From assembly GCA_001632435.1 (NCBI GenBank), contig KV423940.1, positions 109,349-173,348 of the forward strand: DNA of 64,000 bases, written 5' to 3'. The position numbers and the translations under genes were made by a program. This document shows positions 11,674-22,118 of this stretch, in pieces; within the stretch, counting starts at the first letter, position 1; every line of letters begins with the position of its first letter. Below the pieces are notes generated by a model. That model was given only the letters and a program-made list of their open reading frames with translations, was not told the DNA's origin and ran no database searches. The DNA is from Calocera cornea HHB12733. Lineage: Eukaryota > Basidiomycota > Dacrymycetes > Dacrymycetales > Dacrymycetaceae.

Positions 11674-13130
11674 GTTTTCGGTTGGCAGGGGAGTTTGATG
11701 TGCCTTGGGGCTTGACGGTTGTGGTCGAGGTCGGTCTTCGGTCTACTCGGAAAAAGCAGCGGTCAACGCTGAAAGCAGATGTAATGCTTTGGGGGCGCTA
11801 AAAGGACAGTGCGGTGAAGCGATGGGCGAATATAAAGCGAGTGGGCCGTTGTTTACGGGGAATGGGAGACAGGTGGAGAGGGTCCAGAGATAGACCAGCT
11901 TGGGCGAGGGATGGGGGAGGAGGGGGAGAAAGGGACGAGGGAGGTGAGGCAGCCAGGGGGGCTGCATGTTGGGCATATAGCCTGGGCTGGGCGAGCCCAA
12001 CGCCCGGCCAGGCGAACGTGAACGTGCACGCTATCTCTATTCATGGACCCTTGCTTCCGCCCAATTCGGGCCAGGGTCCCTTGCTAGCAACGGAACCAGA
12101 TTATGTGTGGCTTGCCGGGTCCGCTTCCGATGGCGTCGTCCAACATCAACGGCCTCCATTCCCTGGGATACATGTGCTGTCTGTCGGTGGAAGGCCCCCC
12201 TAGTCGGCGACAACATACCGGCGATGCTCTCATGCATGGCCAACTCCCCCTATCGTCATCCCAGGTCACACAGACGCCCAAGCACACGACCATCGTCGCG
12301 TCGCAAGCTTAACAAGCTAAAATTGGCTGCGCTATTCTTGGCTTGTCGACCCGCGCGACTGCGCGCGCTATCGGGAATGCAATGTCAACGAAACCATGGC
12401 AGCCGCGTATGATATATATCCCCCCCTATTTTGGCTGACCCTCGCTACACATTTTATTGATAAATATTATGCCAGCTGGCTTGGCCATGAAGTAGGTCCA
12501 CACCATATAATCAAAGTTCCTATGGAAAGTTACCGAGCAAAAATAGCCTCGCAATGTGTAGACGCGTCTCGACGCGCCTTTCCAATGTGTTGCGGCTGTG
12601 GTCGATAAGTAGCCAATTCTGCCACGCTACATCAGACCGTACCAGCCGAGTTCTTATCTCATGCAGCTCCGAAGTGTGAACGCAGCTCCGGCCGCTGGAG
12701 ACAACGTGCGAGTCGGCCGGCTCCCGCAGACCACCGCACATATATGTGAAGCTCCGGCCGTGACACCTTGACGCGCGGTGTGATGATTTCAGGACACCGC
12801 CTGTCATGCGGTCTTTAGGTGAGTGACAAACTATGATAGAGCCTGTTCGAGGGTTCAACCTTGATGTATTTATACACATTGGAGCTCGACTGCCTGCGAG
12901 TAAAACTGACTATAAGTGTACAAAACTAGTCACCGAACGTGTATCCGAGGCTGCCAGCAAATCCAAGAGCACGGACCAAATCTTGATACCAGTGTATTGA
13001 TGTATCCACCAATCCGCCAAAACCAGAATTGAAAGCGCCAAAAGAAAAGAAATACGTGATCTATGTGTACAAGTTTGTTCCGATGGTGATGACCAAAGAG
13101 GTTAGTATCCAAGTATAGCGGTGCATAAAC
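11674..13130. other. 1.46-kb gene-poor region
   Basis: This holds the GH16 upstream region and the 3' side of the CHAT gene. A GA-rich tract runs near 11910-11950. The word GCTCCGGCCG is repeated at 12685 and 12751. The small ORFs here have no recognisable protein features and look random. Around 12400-12540 and 12830-13100 the base composition is clearly more AT-rich. Confidence 0.45.
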
Positions 13131-16100
13131 TCATCGCCCGAAATGAAGGAAAGGTGCCCACCGGTGCGCCGGTACACCAGCCCGCCGCAACGCGGTAACG
13201 GCGACCCTCAGCGCCTCCGCAGACTTTGATGGATCCAGCGCGCCCCCCTCGCTCGTGAGATACCGATACACCCGGCTGGTCATCAGCGGTGCATCCCTGT
13301 CCGCGATCGCCCACGCTGAGCCGACAACCGAGCCAAAGCCAGCAAACTCCAGTGCGGCCGCGATATGCAACATCTCATCTGGCAGCGCAGGACAGCCGCG
13401 CGCGGTGTGGCATGCTAATAGGAAAGCAAAGGAGTTCGGATCGTGAGCTCCGTGCGAGATAAGAGTGGATAGTCTCAGCTTCCCGTCTGCCAGTACTAGA
13501 CAGCTCTCGAGAGGTGCGACTTGATCCTGGTGGCCATGGCATGCGAAATGTATCCAACGCTCCGTGCCGAGAGCATTCGTGACATTCTCCACCGACGCGT
13601 CTTCGCCTTCCAGGACAATGAGTTTGTCCTCGGGCAATATCTGTCGTAAGACTTTGAGTTCCTCCTTGACGGATGGTAGCTCCACGAAGCTGTCCACCTT
13701 GGGCTGTGCTACCATGAGCACACGACGAGGTGGGTTCGAGCCTTGCTGCTGTAGCTTTCGGAACGTCCGCACCAAGCTATGGAGCAGAACGAGATATGAC
13801 GAGGTGATCAGATCTGGAAGGCCGGGTTCGTCGGGGTTGGCGGGGCATGCGGCATGTATGGGAAGTAGCCCGAGCACTCCGGTGGGGATCCACCACACGA
13901 GAGGGAGCGGTCCAAGTCCCAATGTGGATAGCACGTTCCAGATTGGAGAGCCCACATCCCTCCACAGCTCATTGATGACCGTGCGAACAAGACGTTCCAA
14001 ATTCTGGGTCCCCAACGAATCCTTTGGCACGACGACACCCTTGTGCATGACAATGGCAATGCTCTTCAAGCGCTCGCGAGATGTGCCAGTCAACGGTACA
14101 TATCGTACCGGATTGTTTTTCGTCATGATCAAGGCAGAGCAACCGTAGTCACTCGCGATGAGGAATATAGGTGTACCTCCATGCTCGAGGGGCTCTCGCA
14201 GCTCTTCGTAGGTCATGGGCTGCAGGAAGTTGGAGAACCCATCCAGCCTCCGGATTTGTTCAACAAGGGAGTTCCATCGTTGTGCAAGTCGGCGACGAGG
14301 GACGATACCGTCTTGAGGAGCATTGCCAGCTTGCGTGTCTATCTCAAGCGCTCGCCCAGTTTGCTGGAGTTCTGCAGCCAGCTGCGGGTGCTCTTGTAAC
14401 AATTCTTGATTCTGCGTGGATAGCGATGCTTGCTGCTGCCAAAACACGGCGCGGCCTTGTTCCAACAGCACAATTGCTTGTTCATAGCGGCCCAGGGTAC
14501 ATGCGCAGGCAGCCGCGTCGCAAGCCAGGGTGGGAGCCTCGGATAGAAGTTGGCTAAAGATGGATTTATGATCCATGCCTAGCCAAGCCAGTCGCGGAAG
14601 GAGGTCGATGCCGTTGGTATATGCAGTCATCGCCTCTTCAAGGCGACCTGAACGATGAGCCAGAATTGCGTAGGCTCTGCCCACTCGAAAACGATGCTTG
14701 ACCACGCTTGCGGGATCGCAGCCGCCCGACTTGTAGCTTTCGAGAGCACGTTCCAGATCTTCTTCATTGGCTAACCTCTCGTAGCGTTTGACGTAGAGAT
14801 CTCCCAACTGGGCCGCGTGGTAGGCACGCATGGCGTGGCCGGGCGTAACCATAGTAGCACATCTCCGTGCGCACGAAATAGCTTGCTGTAGGTCATCGAG
14901 TGAGTCCCTCCGCTCCGCACGGGCAGCGAACCCCCCAGCCAGGAAATGCATGGCGGTCGTCTTGTCGATGAACGCACTGGCATCGTTGTTCAAGACACGG
15001 TGGCACCATGCTGCACCATGCTCAAAATCTTGTGGTTCTCCAAGTTCTCTGTATCGGCAGAAATACATATCTGCCAGCGCTGTCCACGCATCCGAAGGTT
15101 GCTGCGCATGCCATGAGACGTCGCTGCGAGGTATGGTCTCTAAAGTCTTTCTGAGCCCAAATTCGAGGTCTTCGATGGTTTTCTTCAGCTTGTAGCGCTC
15201 GAAGCATGACCTATAGCGAGCCAATGCTGTTTCGTGTTCTCTCGTTCCTTGCAAAGGCGACTCGTCGGATAGCATGGCGTAGCGAATCGATTCGTCCAGG
15301 TCCCGCTCGTCTCCATGCCAGCGGAAGCGAGAAAAATACGCATAAACAATGTAGTGACGGGCAAATTGTATGTTGTCAATGGCGTCTGCAGTGCGACCGT
15401 CGGCGATAGGTTGGAGGATATCGATGGCGGCGTCCACGTCAGAAGGCTGGCCGTATTGCTCGAAACGTCGAATCATCCAGCGACATAGGCCAACTTCATA
15501 AGTCGGTTTCTGGTGCAACTCGGGCGTCTGGGTTGATATCTGTGCCCACCGCAATGCATCCTCCAAGTCCTCTCTCTTCCCAGTTCTAGATGTCTTCAGA
15601 TCACTGACATTGCTAATTGCGGTGGCGATGGCATATCGACGCCGATATCCGTCTGGAACGAGTCGAAAGGCGTCTTCTCCGACTGCCATTGCATCTTCTG
15701 CCACCAAACCGGGAGGCATATGATAGAAGTACAGCCGACAACGATTTTGCGCGTATGCTGGGTGATGGATATGGGTTTTTGAGGTGGCTCGAAGGGCTCG
15801 TTCGGCTGCTTCTTCCGCCTCCAGGATATCACGGCGACCTGGATGTCTGGCATTGCGATACTTGGTGTATAACACTCGTGAAATGGCGTCTTGCAACATC
15901 GGCTCAGCAGATGTGGGGTGCTGCTCCAATAGTGCGGTTCGAGCTACTTGTTCGGCCCTCGCGATGAGTTCTTCTCCAGCGCATGCTTGGTACCGTATGG
16001 CGAGGGCTAACGCAAGCCGCAGAAGTACCAACCATCGCTCCTGACTGGCGGTATCCTCTGCAATGGCCTCCAGGAGGTCCACTGCGGTAACTATGTCTGA

Positions 16101-16727
16101 AACATGCCCTGTGCGTAGGTATCGCATGTAGTAGCCCCAACCCTGCAGAGACCCCGCTTTGAGCTCCAGCTCACCGCGGGGATCTTTGCCCGCCACTCGC
16201 TCAGCAAGATCGATTCCATCCTTCAGATCTTGAGCGTTGGTGTCCGTATTCCTGTATCTGCAAATGAGTGCAGATGCAAGGAGATACTCGCGTTGTCGTT
16301 GGGCTGGGTGATCTGTGCGTGTCGCTGCTAAGGCTCGACGGTAGCCATTCACTGCGTCGTCTATGTACCGCTTTTGCCCGGTACGTACGAAGGCGTGGTA
16401 GAGGCGAGTGGCAAATTCGAGTGTTTCTTTGGTCGGAGAGCCGGGTTGAGTTTCGGGAGTAAGGAGAACGGGGGCGGTGATGTGTAGGTCGGTGAGCGAT
16501 GCAGAAAAGCTTTCACCGTCCTCGGCTAGATTGGTCGTTGAACGCGTACTCGGGATAGCGGACCGAGGGGCCCTCGTCTCCACGTGTCGATTGGGGTAAG
16601 CAGAAGGAAGACTTTGGTCTGAAGCGAAGCAAGCAATTAGTTTTCCATATTTAGTCAGATCACGGGGTGGCTAACCTCTGTGAATGACCTCGTCTTCAGC
16701 ATCGCCCCCTTGCTCGGGTTGGTTCAT
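13131..16727 (-). CDS. TPR-rich CHAT domain (caspase-like) protein
   Basis: Two exons (16727-16676 and 16618-13131) give 1179 residues; the 17-codon first exon is placed because splicing keeps frame and begins MNQPEQGGDAEDEVIHR. Residues 60-780 are a helical solenoid of tetratricopeptide-type repeats (for example YEQAIVLLEQGRAVFWQQQ). The last 370 residues form a CHAT domain, a clan CD peptidase fold related to caspases and separases. The predicted catalytic pair is His in WIHFACHGH and Cys in FAFLLACHTARG, both present. The domain ends with GSAWAIADRDAPLMT and HRWAPFLHFG. Such proteins form large families in Agaricomycetes, and a role in regulated proteolysis or self/non-self response is only inferred. 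A long divergent intergenic region lies upstream. Confidence 0.92.
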
Positions 16728-18173
16728 GAAAGGTGGCAAATGGGGGGAGGGGTCCTCCGAAGAGAGTTTGGCGGTGTTTATAGGGTTGGTCCCGGCTGCA
16801 ATTCAATAGTCGTGGGTTCGAACGGTTGTGGCTTCAGGGCGAGCTTCCTTTCGCGGGGCTCCGGCATTGTATTGCGACTTCGCCGGTATGTATTTATTTC
16901 CCTTCCCTCTTGTGCTCAGGATGCTGACTCTCTTAGATAAGCGTACAGGTAGATGTGCGGGCCGATGCTCGTAGATGCTGGAATGTCGGGGGAGAACGGC
17001 GAGCGGGGTAGTCCTACCAAGTTGCAAGCGGGCCTCGCAGCAAAATTCCGCTATGACATCACGAATACCCTAGAATGAGCGCCGGGGAGCTTGAAGAGAA
17101 GATTGTGCGCTTACTTTCCCTTTTTAGCAAACGCTCAAAGAATAGAAACACAGCTTTTGAAGAGCATAGAGAAGTTCGCAAGGGATGGACCGGGTGCACT
17201 CCAGCTTTTCACGCGCCTTGAGACACAGCCGCCCGTCTCAGGGGAGGCTGGGCGGACCTGAAAATTCTGTTCGGCGACTGCACTCATACCAACTGCAGAT
17301 GAAGTGCTTGCTCAGCACTCACAGTCCCACAGGAGATCTCCGCGGGAAAGGCCCTTCTAAGCAAAGCTAGTCAGAGTTCCAACACCGCTATGATTCCGCG
17401 TCCTGCCGAGGACTCAGCTCCGCTTCTCCATTACGGCCGGCGTTTCGTAAGCAGCTACGCCGCTTTCGGAACCATTCAGGGTTTGAATTGAAAGGTCCCA
17501 CCACCTCATGCTGTGTTCCTCAGCCCTTATGTCAATGATTTTTTACCCGCTCGGTGGAGCGAAAGCGAGACATTTTTATCGTGTGAACCGCGCGCACACA
17601 AGCTATGTTCATTAACGCCGAAACCAGTATGTTATTAGGGGTTTCCCGAGATTGCCCGTTGGCCGATGTCAATGAATGCCGAGCGAGAGTCCCGCATCGG
17701 CCCTAAGCTCCTGCGGCGTTTACCTGCTTATCAAAGCTTGGGAACCGCGTGCCGGATATCAGCCATGTGCATCTCGGGCCGAACGCCGGCGTATCCCCGC
17801 AAAGTAGAAGCGTGTCGGCAAACATAACGAGCCCTTATGAAGACCCTGTATACGGCTAGAAAGTTGCCAAGGTGGATGCGTGTTCAATAACCCAGCAAGC
17901 TGGTGGAAGGTCGGAGGGAATGTGCCAGCGAGCTGAAGAAAGCGCTGGAGGGCGCTACCAGCCAAATGCTGTCCAGATTGTCAGTCACCTGCGGAAGCAA
18001 ATCAACCCTGTCCATGACGCTTGACTCTGGCTTGGCTCGATCCCTACCGGCTCCCTCCGCGACACTCATCATTAGCAGTTAGACTGGATGCATCGTTCAT
18101 TCAACATCTCCTCGGCATTATTGTACAGCACTCATAGAGACGCACCATTTGAACCTGGATATACTGGAACGCG
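16728..18173. promoter_or_regulatory. 1.45-kb divergent intergenic region
   Basis: This lies between the CHAT gene and the CUE-Smr gene, which point apart, so it holds both promoters. It is unusually long for this window. I found no protein-like ORF, transposon ends or tRNA fold. The GGTTCGAAC-like word near 16812 has no surrounding cloverleaf. Confidence 0.4.
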
Positions 18174-20300
18174 ATGCGAGCTGATACGGTTTCCTCCGAC
18201 AGCAGCGAACTGGAGCGGATCCAACGCGAACTCGAGGTATGAGCACAGACTCGCAAGATGTAGAAATCGCAAAGTGCTCAACGAAATTCCGTAGGTCTGT
18301 TTCTGTCCCCCCTTGGATCCCGCCCTGATCGCGGCTCTTGTCTCCGAGCTGGATCCATCTCCCGGATCGGATGCACTGGAATCACTCCGCTTATCTCTGA
18401 GTGACTTGGCGACCGAGGCATCTATTGCGAATGCATTGAACGATGACAAGCTTCTGTCAACGGTCGACAAGCTGTCGCTGGAAGACAATTCTACTCTCTC
18501 TGGAAGTCAAGCGTCCGGTTCTTTCTCGCGGGACGCAGCGGAATGGACGTCTGGCACTTCCGCGGCGTCTTCAGATGGGACCTCGTTCAGTACACCGCTG
18601 GGCTTTCTTCGGGTCCTGTTTCCACATCTCCCCGTTTCCACCCTAACTCAAGCGATCGAGACTGCACATGTCTCCCAACAGCCTTCCATACAGGTGGGAA
18701 ATGTGGATATGGGACTGCTGGTGGAGTCGCTTCTTAGCGAAGAGTTCTTACGAGAGGAGCAACAACATGCTTCGTCGGCAGGATCGTCTCAGGGTGACGC
18801 AAAACTGTCGGTGGAAGCAGACTGGTCTGTGGTCGAGAAGAAGATCAAACGAGCATCACGAGCCATCATACACGATCCGTCCCCATCTCTCCCTGCATCG
18901 CCAAAGCCACGTAAGGCGAAAGCCGCAACCGTGCCCTTGGTGGATCTTTTGCAGCGCCAGCACATTCCAGCACGCCGGCCTACGGTCGAATTTGATGTTG
19001 CACCGGACCCATGGAGCCACCTCGGTAGTCTAGCGAGTAGTCTAGCCCAGCTCGTACCTGACATACCCGACGGCAAGTGGCTAGCACTGTTCCATAACGT
19101 GAGTTGTATTTTAGTCAGAAAAACCATGTGCCTGATTCGTCCTATCCAGCCGGCGTATCCGACGCCTTCCCACGCTGTTCGAGCAGAACTTCAGCACCTC
19201 TCGGTGCTTCGCAAAGAAGAGCCTTCCGCGGAAACATTAAAATTTCTCCTTGAAATTATCGGCGTTAACAAAGCAGAGGACGACACGTCTCGGAGGAAAC
19301 ACGATGCAGAGCTCTGTCTTCGAGCTTGCGGCGGCAATGCAGAGAATGCACTCGACCTGTTTCGGCTCTTGGAAGAAATGGATCTGGCAGGAGCAGCTGT
19401 TGTCCACATGGCTCCCTCCGGCAAGTTGATACCGACCGTCGACACAGGCGCATCCGCGCCTTCAAGTCCCTCGTTACCGGCGTTGCGATCGCTCACACAG
19501 TCACCCATACCGTCAGCCTCGCCAAGCCCTCCCCTGATTACAGAGCTCAAACGGTTCCCCGGGCGCCCTCAGTACCAGTGGCAGACTGTCGCACCGCGCA
19601 AACCGGCTGTCCCTGAGGAGCACCCGTTGGCCGCCCATATACCTGCGTATCGCACGGCGGAACCGCAGAATGGGAAGAAGAAGGGTCGCCCGACACCTGC
19701 TTTCAGAAAGGAGTTCGAAATTACACCAGCACCCCCAGTTCCTGCCGGGCTGACTGAGCTGGAAAAATGTAGATGGTGGATGAAGGAACTCCGGCGGCAG
19801 CGCGATGAAGCTGTGCGCGCGGCCGGGCGCCACTGGCGGGCAGGCACCGTCCAGGATCGCGGAGGGGAAATCGCGTTCTACTACGCAGATCAGAGTCGCA
19901 ATCTGGAGGAACAGAGTAGAGAGTGGGCCCTGAAGGCTGCCCGATTGCAGGTGCAACAACAGCAGCAGTAAGTGCCCGATTATCCTCCGCCCTCCGCTCG
20001 TTCGCTGATACACTCGGGATCGGTAGACGGAACAAGGATCTCCACACGATCGATTTGCACGGTCTTACATTGCACGAGGCGCTGCATGTTGTGAAGGAGG
20101 GCGTGAATGCCTGGTACTCCTCCTCGGGCTCGGGCTATGCGCCGAATCATTCATTAACGATCGTCACGGGTCTGGGAAAACACTCTCCGGGTCAGCAGGC
20201 CGTTCTGGGACCTGCCGTCTTCAAAGCGCTGGAGAAGGATGGGTGGAGGGTAGTGAAAGGGCCCGCGACTGTAACTGTAACCGGCATAGCCAGAGGATAG
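18174..20300 (+). CDS. CUE-like, DUF1771 and Smr domain protein (Cue2/N4BP2-like)
   Basis: Four exons (18174-18236, 18295-19098, 19150-19967, 20027-20300) give 652 residues in phase. The 51-nt second intron lacks stops and could pass as coding, but it has good GTGAGT and CAG sites. A CUE-like helix (FLRVLFPHLPVSTLTQAIE) lies around residue 120. A DUF1771 segment (ELEKCRWWMKELRRQRDEA...FYYADQSRNLEEQ) precedes the Smr nuclease domain, whose DLHGLTLHEAL and TGLGKHSPG motifs are at the C-terminus. In yeast, Cue2 with CUE and Smr domains cuts mRNA at collided ribosomes (no-go decay). This domain order suggests the same role, by inference. The last splice removes the in-frame TAA at 19969-19971 and joins poly-Gln to RNKDLHTIDLHG. 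Confidence 0.88.
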
Positions 20301-20719
20301 AGCGAGACGATGAAGTGACATCTTGAGACGGACAGCGGTCGGGATCCGAAGGGGGCTCCCATCGGATGCGAGAGGGAAATGCCAAGGCGGACGACCACTC
20401 TCGCATTACTGCCAGCTAATGCGATACCCGGATCGACAAACACAGGGATACCGCGCTTGTTGTACTAGACAACATAGGTATAGTTATCGCGATTGTTGTG
20501 CTAGTAATGTACTCCATCTCGTATTGCTCTCTCTTTCGGGAAGACAAGCATTACTGGACCAGGGCGAAGCGCACCAGCTGATGATATATGCCTACTTTCC
20601 TCAATCCTGACCATTGTATGCGCATGAAGCATATGCATTTTATGGTCCTATCTCTGCATACGATATAGACCAGGTAGCAACATAACACCAGCTAAGCTAC
20701 GGAAAGAAGAGCACTGCCC
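20301..20719. other. Convergent 3' intergenic spacer
   Basis: 419 bp lie between the Smr gene stop and the RPS4 stop. I see only presumed 3' untranslated sequence. Confidence 0.4.
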
Positions 20720-21848
20720 TTATACGGCCTCACGCTGCTTCCTCCGCACATCACGCTCCTCAGCAATGGAAAGTTTGGTACCCTTGCCCTTAGGCAGAGA
20801 GATCCATGGCTTGACACCCTCACCGATGACGAAAATGTTGCCTATCCTGCAAAGAAAATGAGCCATATATTGGATGTAGCAGATTCATACTACATACCGG
20901 GTAGCGAAGGTCCTGTCGAGGACATCCTTCACGTGGACAATGTCGAAGCCACCAATGTGCTTCTCCCTGTGCACGATGGTACCAACACGACCCATGTTAC
21001 GGCCACCGGTGATCATGACGACGTTGCCAGTGTCGAACTTGACGAAGTCGGTGATCTTGCCAGTCTCGATGTCAAACTTGACAGAGTCGTTAACCTTGAT
21101 GAGAGGATCGGGGTAGCGGATGGTGCGGCCATCGTGAGTGACGATGTATGGAACACCCTTGGCGCCGATAGCCATCTTCTTCACCTTGAGGAGCTTGTAG
21201 GTCGCCTCCTCAGGGGTGATGCGGTGGATGGTGAAGCGGCCCTTAACGTCGTACAGTAGACGGAAGTGCTCGCCGGACTTCTCAATCGAGACAACATCCA
21301 TGAAGCCAGTGGGGTAGGTGGAGTCCGTGCGGACCTTCCCGTCGACCTTGATCAAGCGCTGCATGACGATCGAGACGACCTCACGGCCGGTCAGAGCGTA
21401 TTTCAAGCGGTTGCGCAGGAAGATCGTGAGGGGGAGGGATTCACGGAGCTTGTGGGGACCAGGGGAAGGGCGGGGTGCCTGTTATGACGGATTAGCACTG
21501 GAAGACTGCGCTGGAGGTATGGGTTACGCACATAGGTGCCAGATAGCTTGTCCAGCATCCACACGCTGGGAGCGGCTAAGCGCTTGAGATGCTTCTTCGG
21601 ACCGCGACCCTACAGAGACACACATAGTGGTTAGCAATGTGCTCGTTGTAACCGGGATAGATGTGGTCAAGCTGAGAGAACACCCAGAGAGAGCACCATC
21701 GTCTCCTCCTGAGACGAAGCACATCCATCCATCGACCGCGACATCCATCCATCGTGCTGCACATCTCTTTCTCCCTCGCTGCCTCCTTGGTGCTCTCCGC
21801 GAGTACTCCCCAGCATGCCAACACCGAATGGAAAGGAGAACTCACCAT
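20720..21848 (-). CDS. RPS4: 40S ribosomal protein S4 (eS4)
   Basis: A structural protein of the small ribosomal subunit, 262 residues, the usual eukaryotic length. Exons are 21848-21846 (the ATG alone), 21609-21532, 21478-20898 and 20846-20720. The mature sequence opens [20 protein letters not shown] and contains the S4e core ([18 protein letters not shown]), the KOW region ([20 protein letters not shown]) and the end [21 protein letters not shown]. The ATG-only exon is followed by a 236-nt intron, the longest in this gene. Long first introns of ribosomal protein genes often enhance expression or host snoRNAs; I see no convincing C/D boxes here. It is head-to-head with the TFIP11 gene 270 bp away. 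Confidence 0.97.
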
Positions 21849-22118
21849 TGCTGATATGTGGAGGACGACTAGGAGGAGGGTGAGGTCGACGGGGACGAGG
21901 TTTTCTGGCTGCAGGGGAGCGGAGGCAGAATCCCAATCTGCGCTCGGACGAGACCCGCGTGACGGTGGCGATCCGTTCAGGGTGAGCACTTTCTCCGGCT
22001 CGGTTCCGGTGTTTCGCCACCCTAGTCATACGTCAAAGCAACAGCACGTCTCGCAGTCATTGTCGACACAGCACTTCCTTCTCTATACCCTTCTTCCTTC
22101 CCTCAATATCTGCCTCGC
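21849..22118. promoter_or_regulatory. Bidirectional promoter between RPS4 and TFIP11-like gene
   Basis: 270 bp separate the two start codons on opposite strands, so both genes must draw their promoters from it. CT-rich tracts precede the right-hand start. No clear TATA box is seen. Confidence 0.6.

Noticed and set aside
12520..12879. 119-aa minus-strand ORF
   Set aside because: Composition is irregular with no domain, signal or splice context; it looks like chance in an intergenic region.
16795..16870. tRNA-like T-loop word GGTTCGAAC
   Set aside because: No acceptor stem or D and anticodon arms can be drawn around it; it lies in the 5' region of the CHAT gene.
21610..21845. snoRNA in the first RPS4 intron
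   Set aside because: I could not find a paired set of C (RTGATGA) and D (CTGA) boxes with a closing stem.
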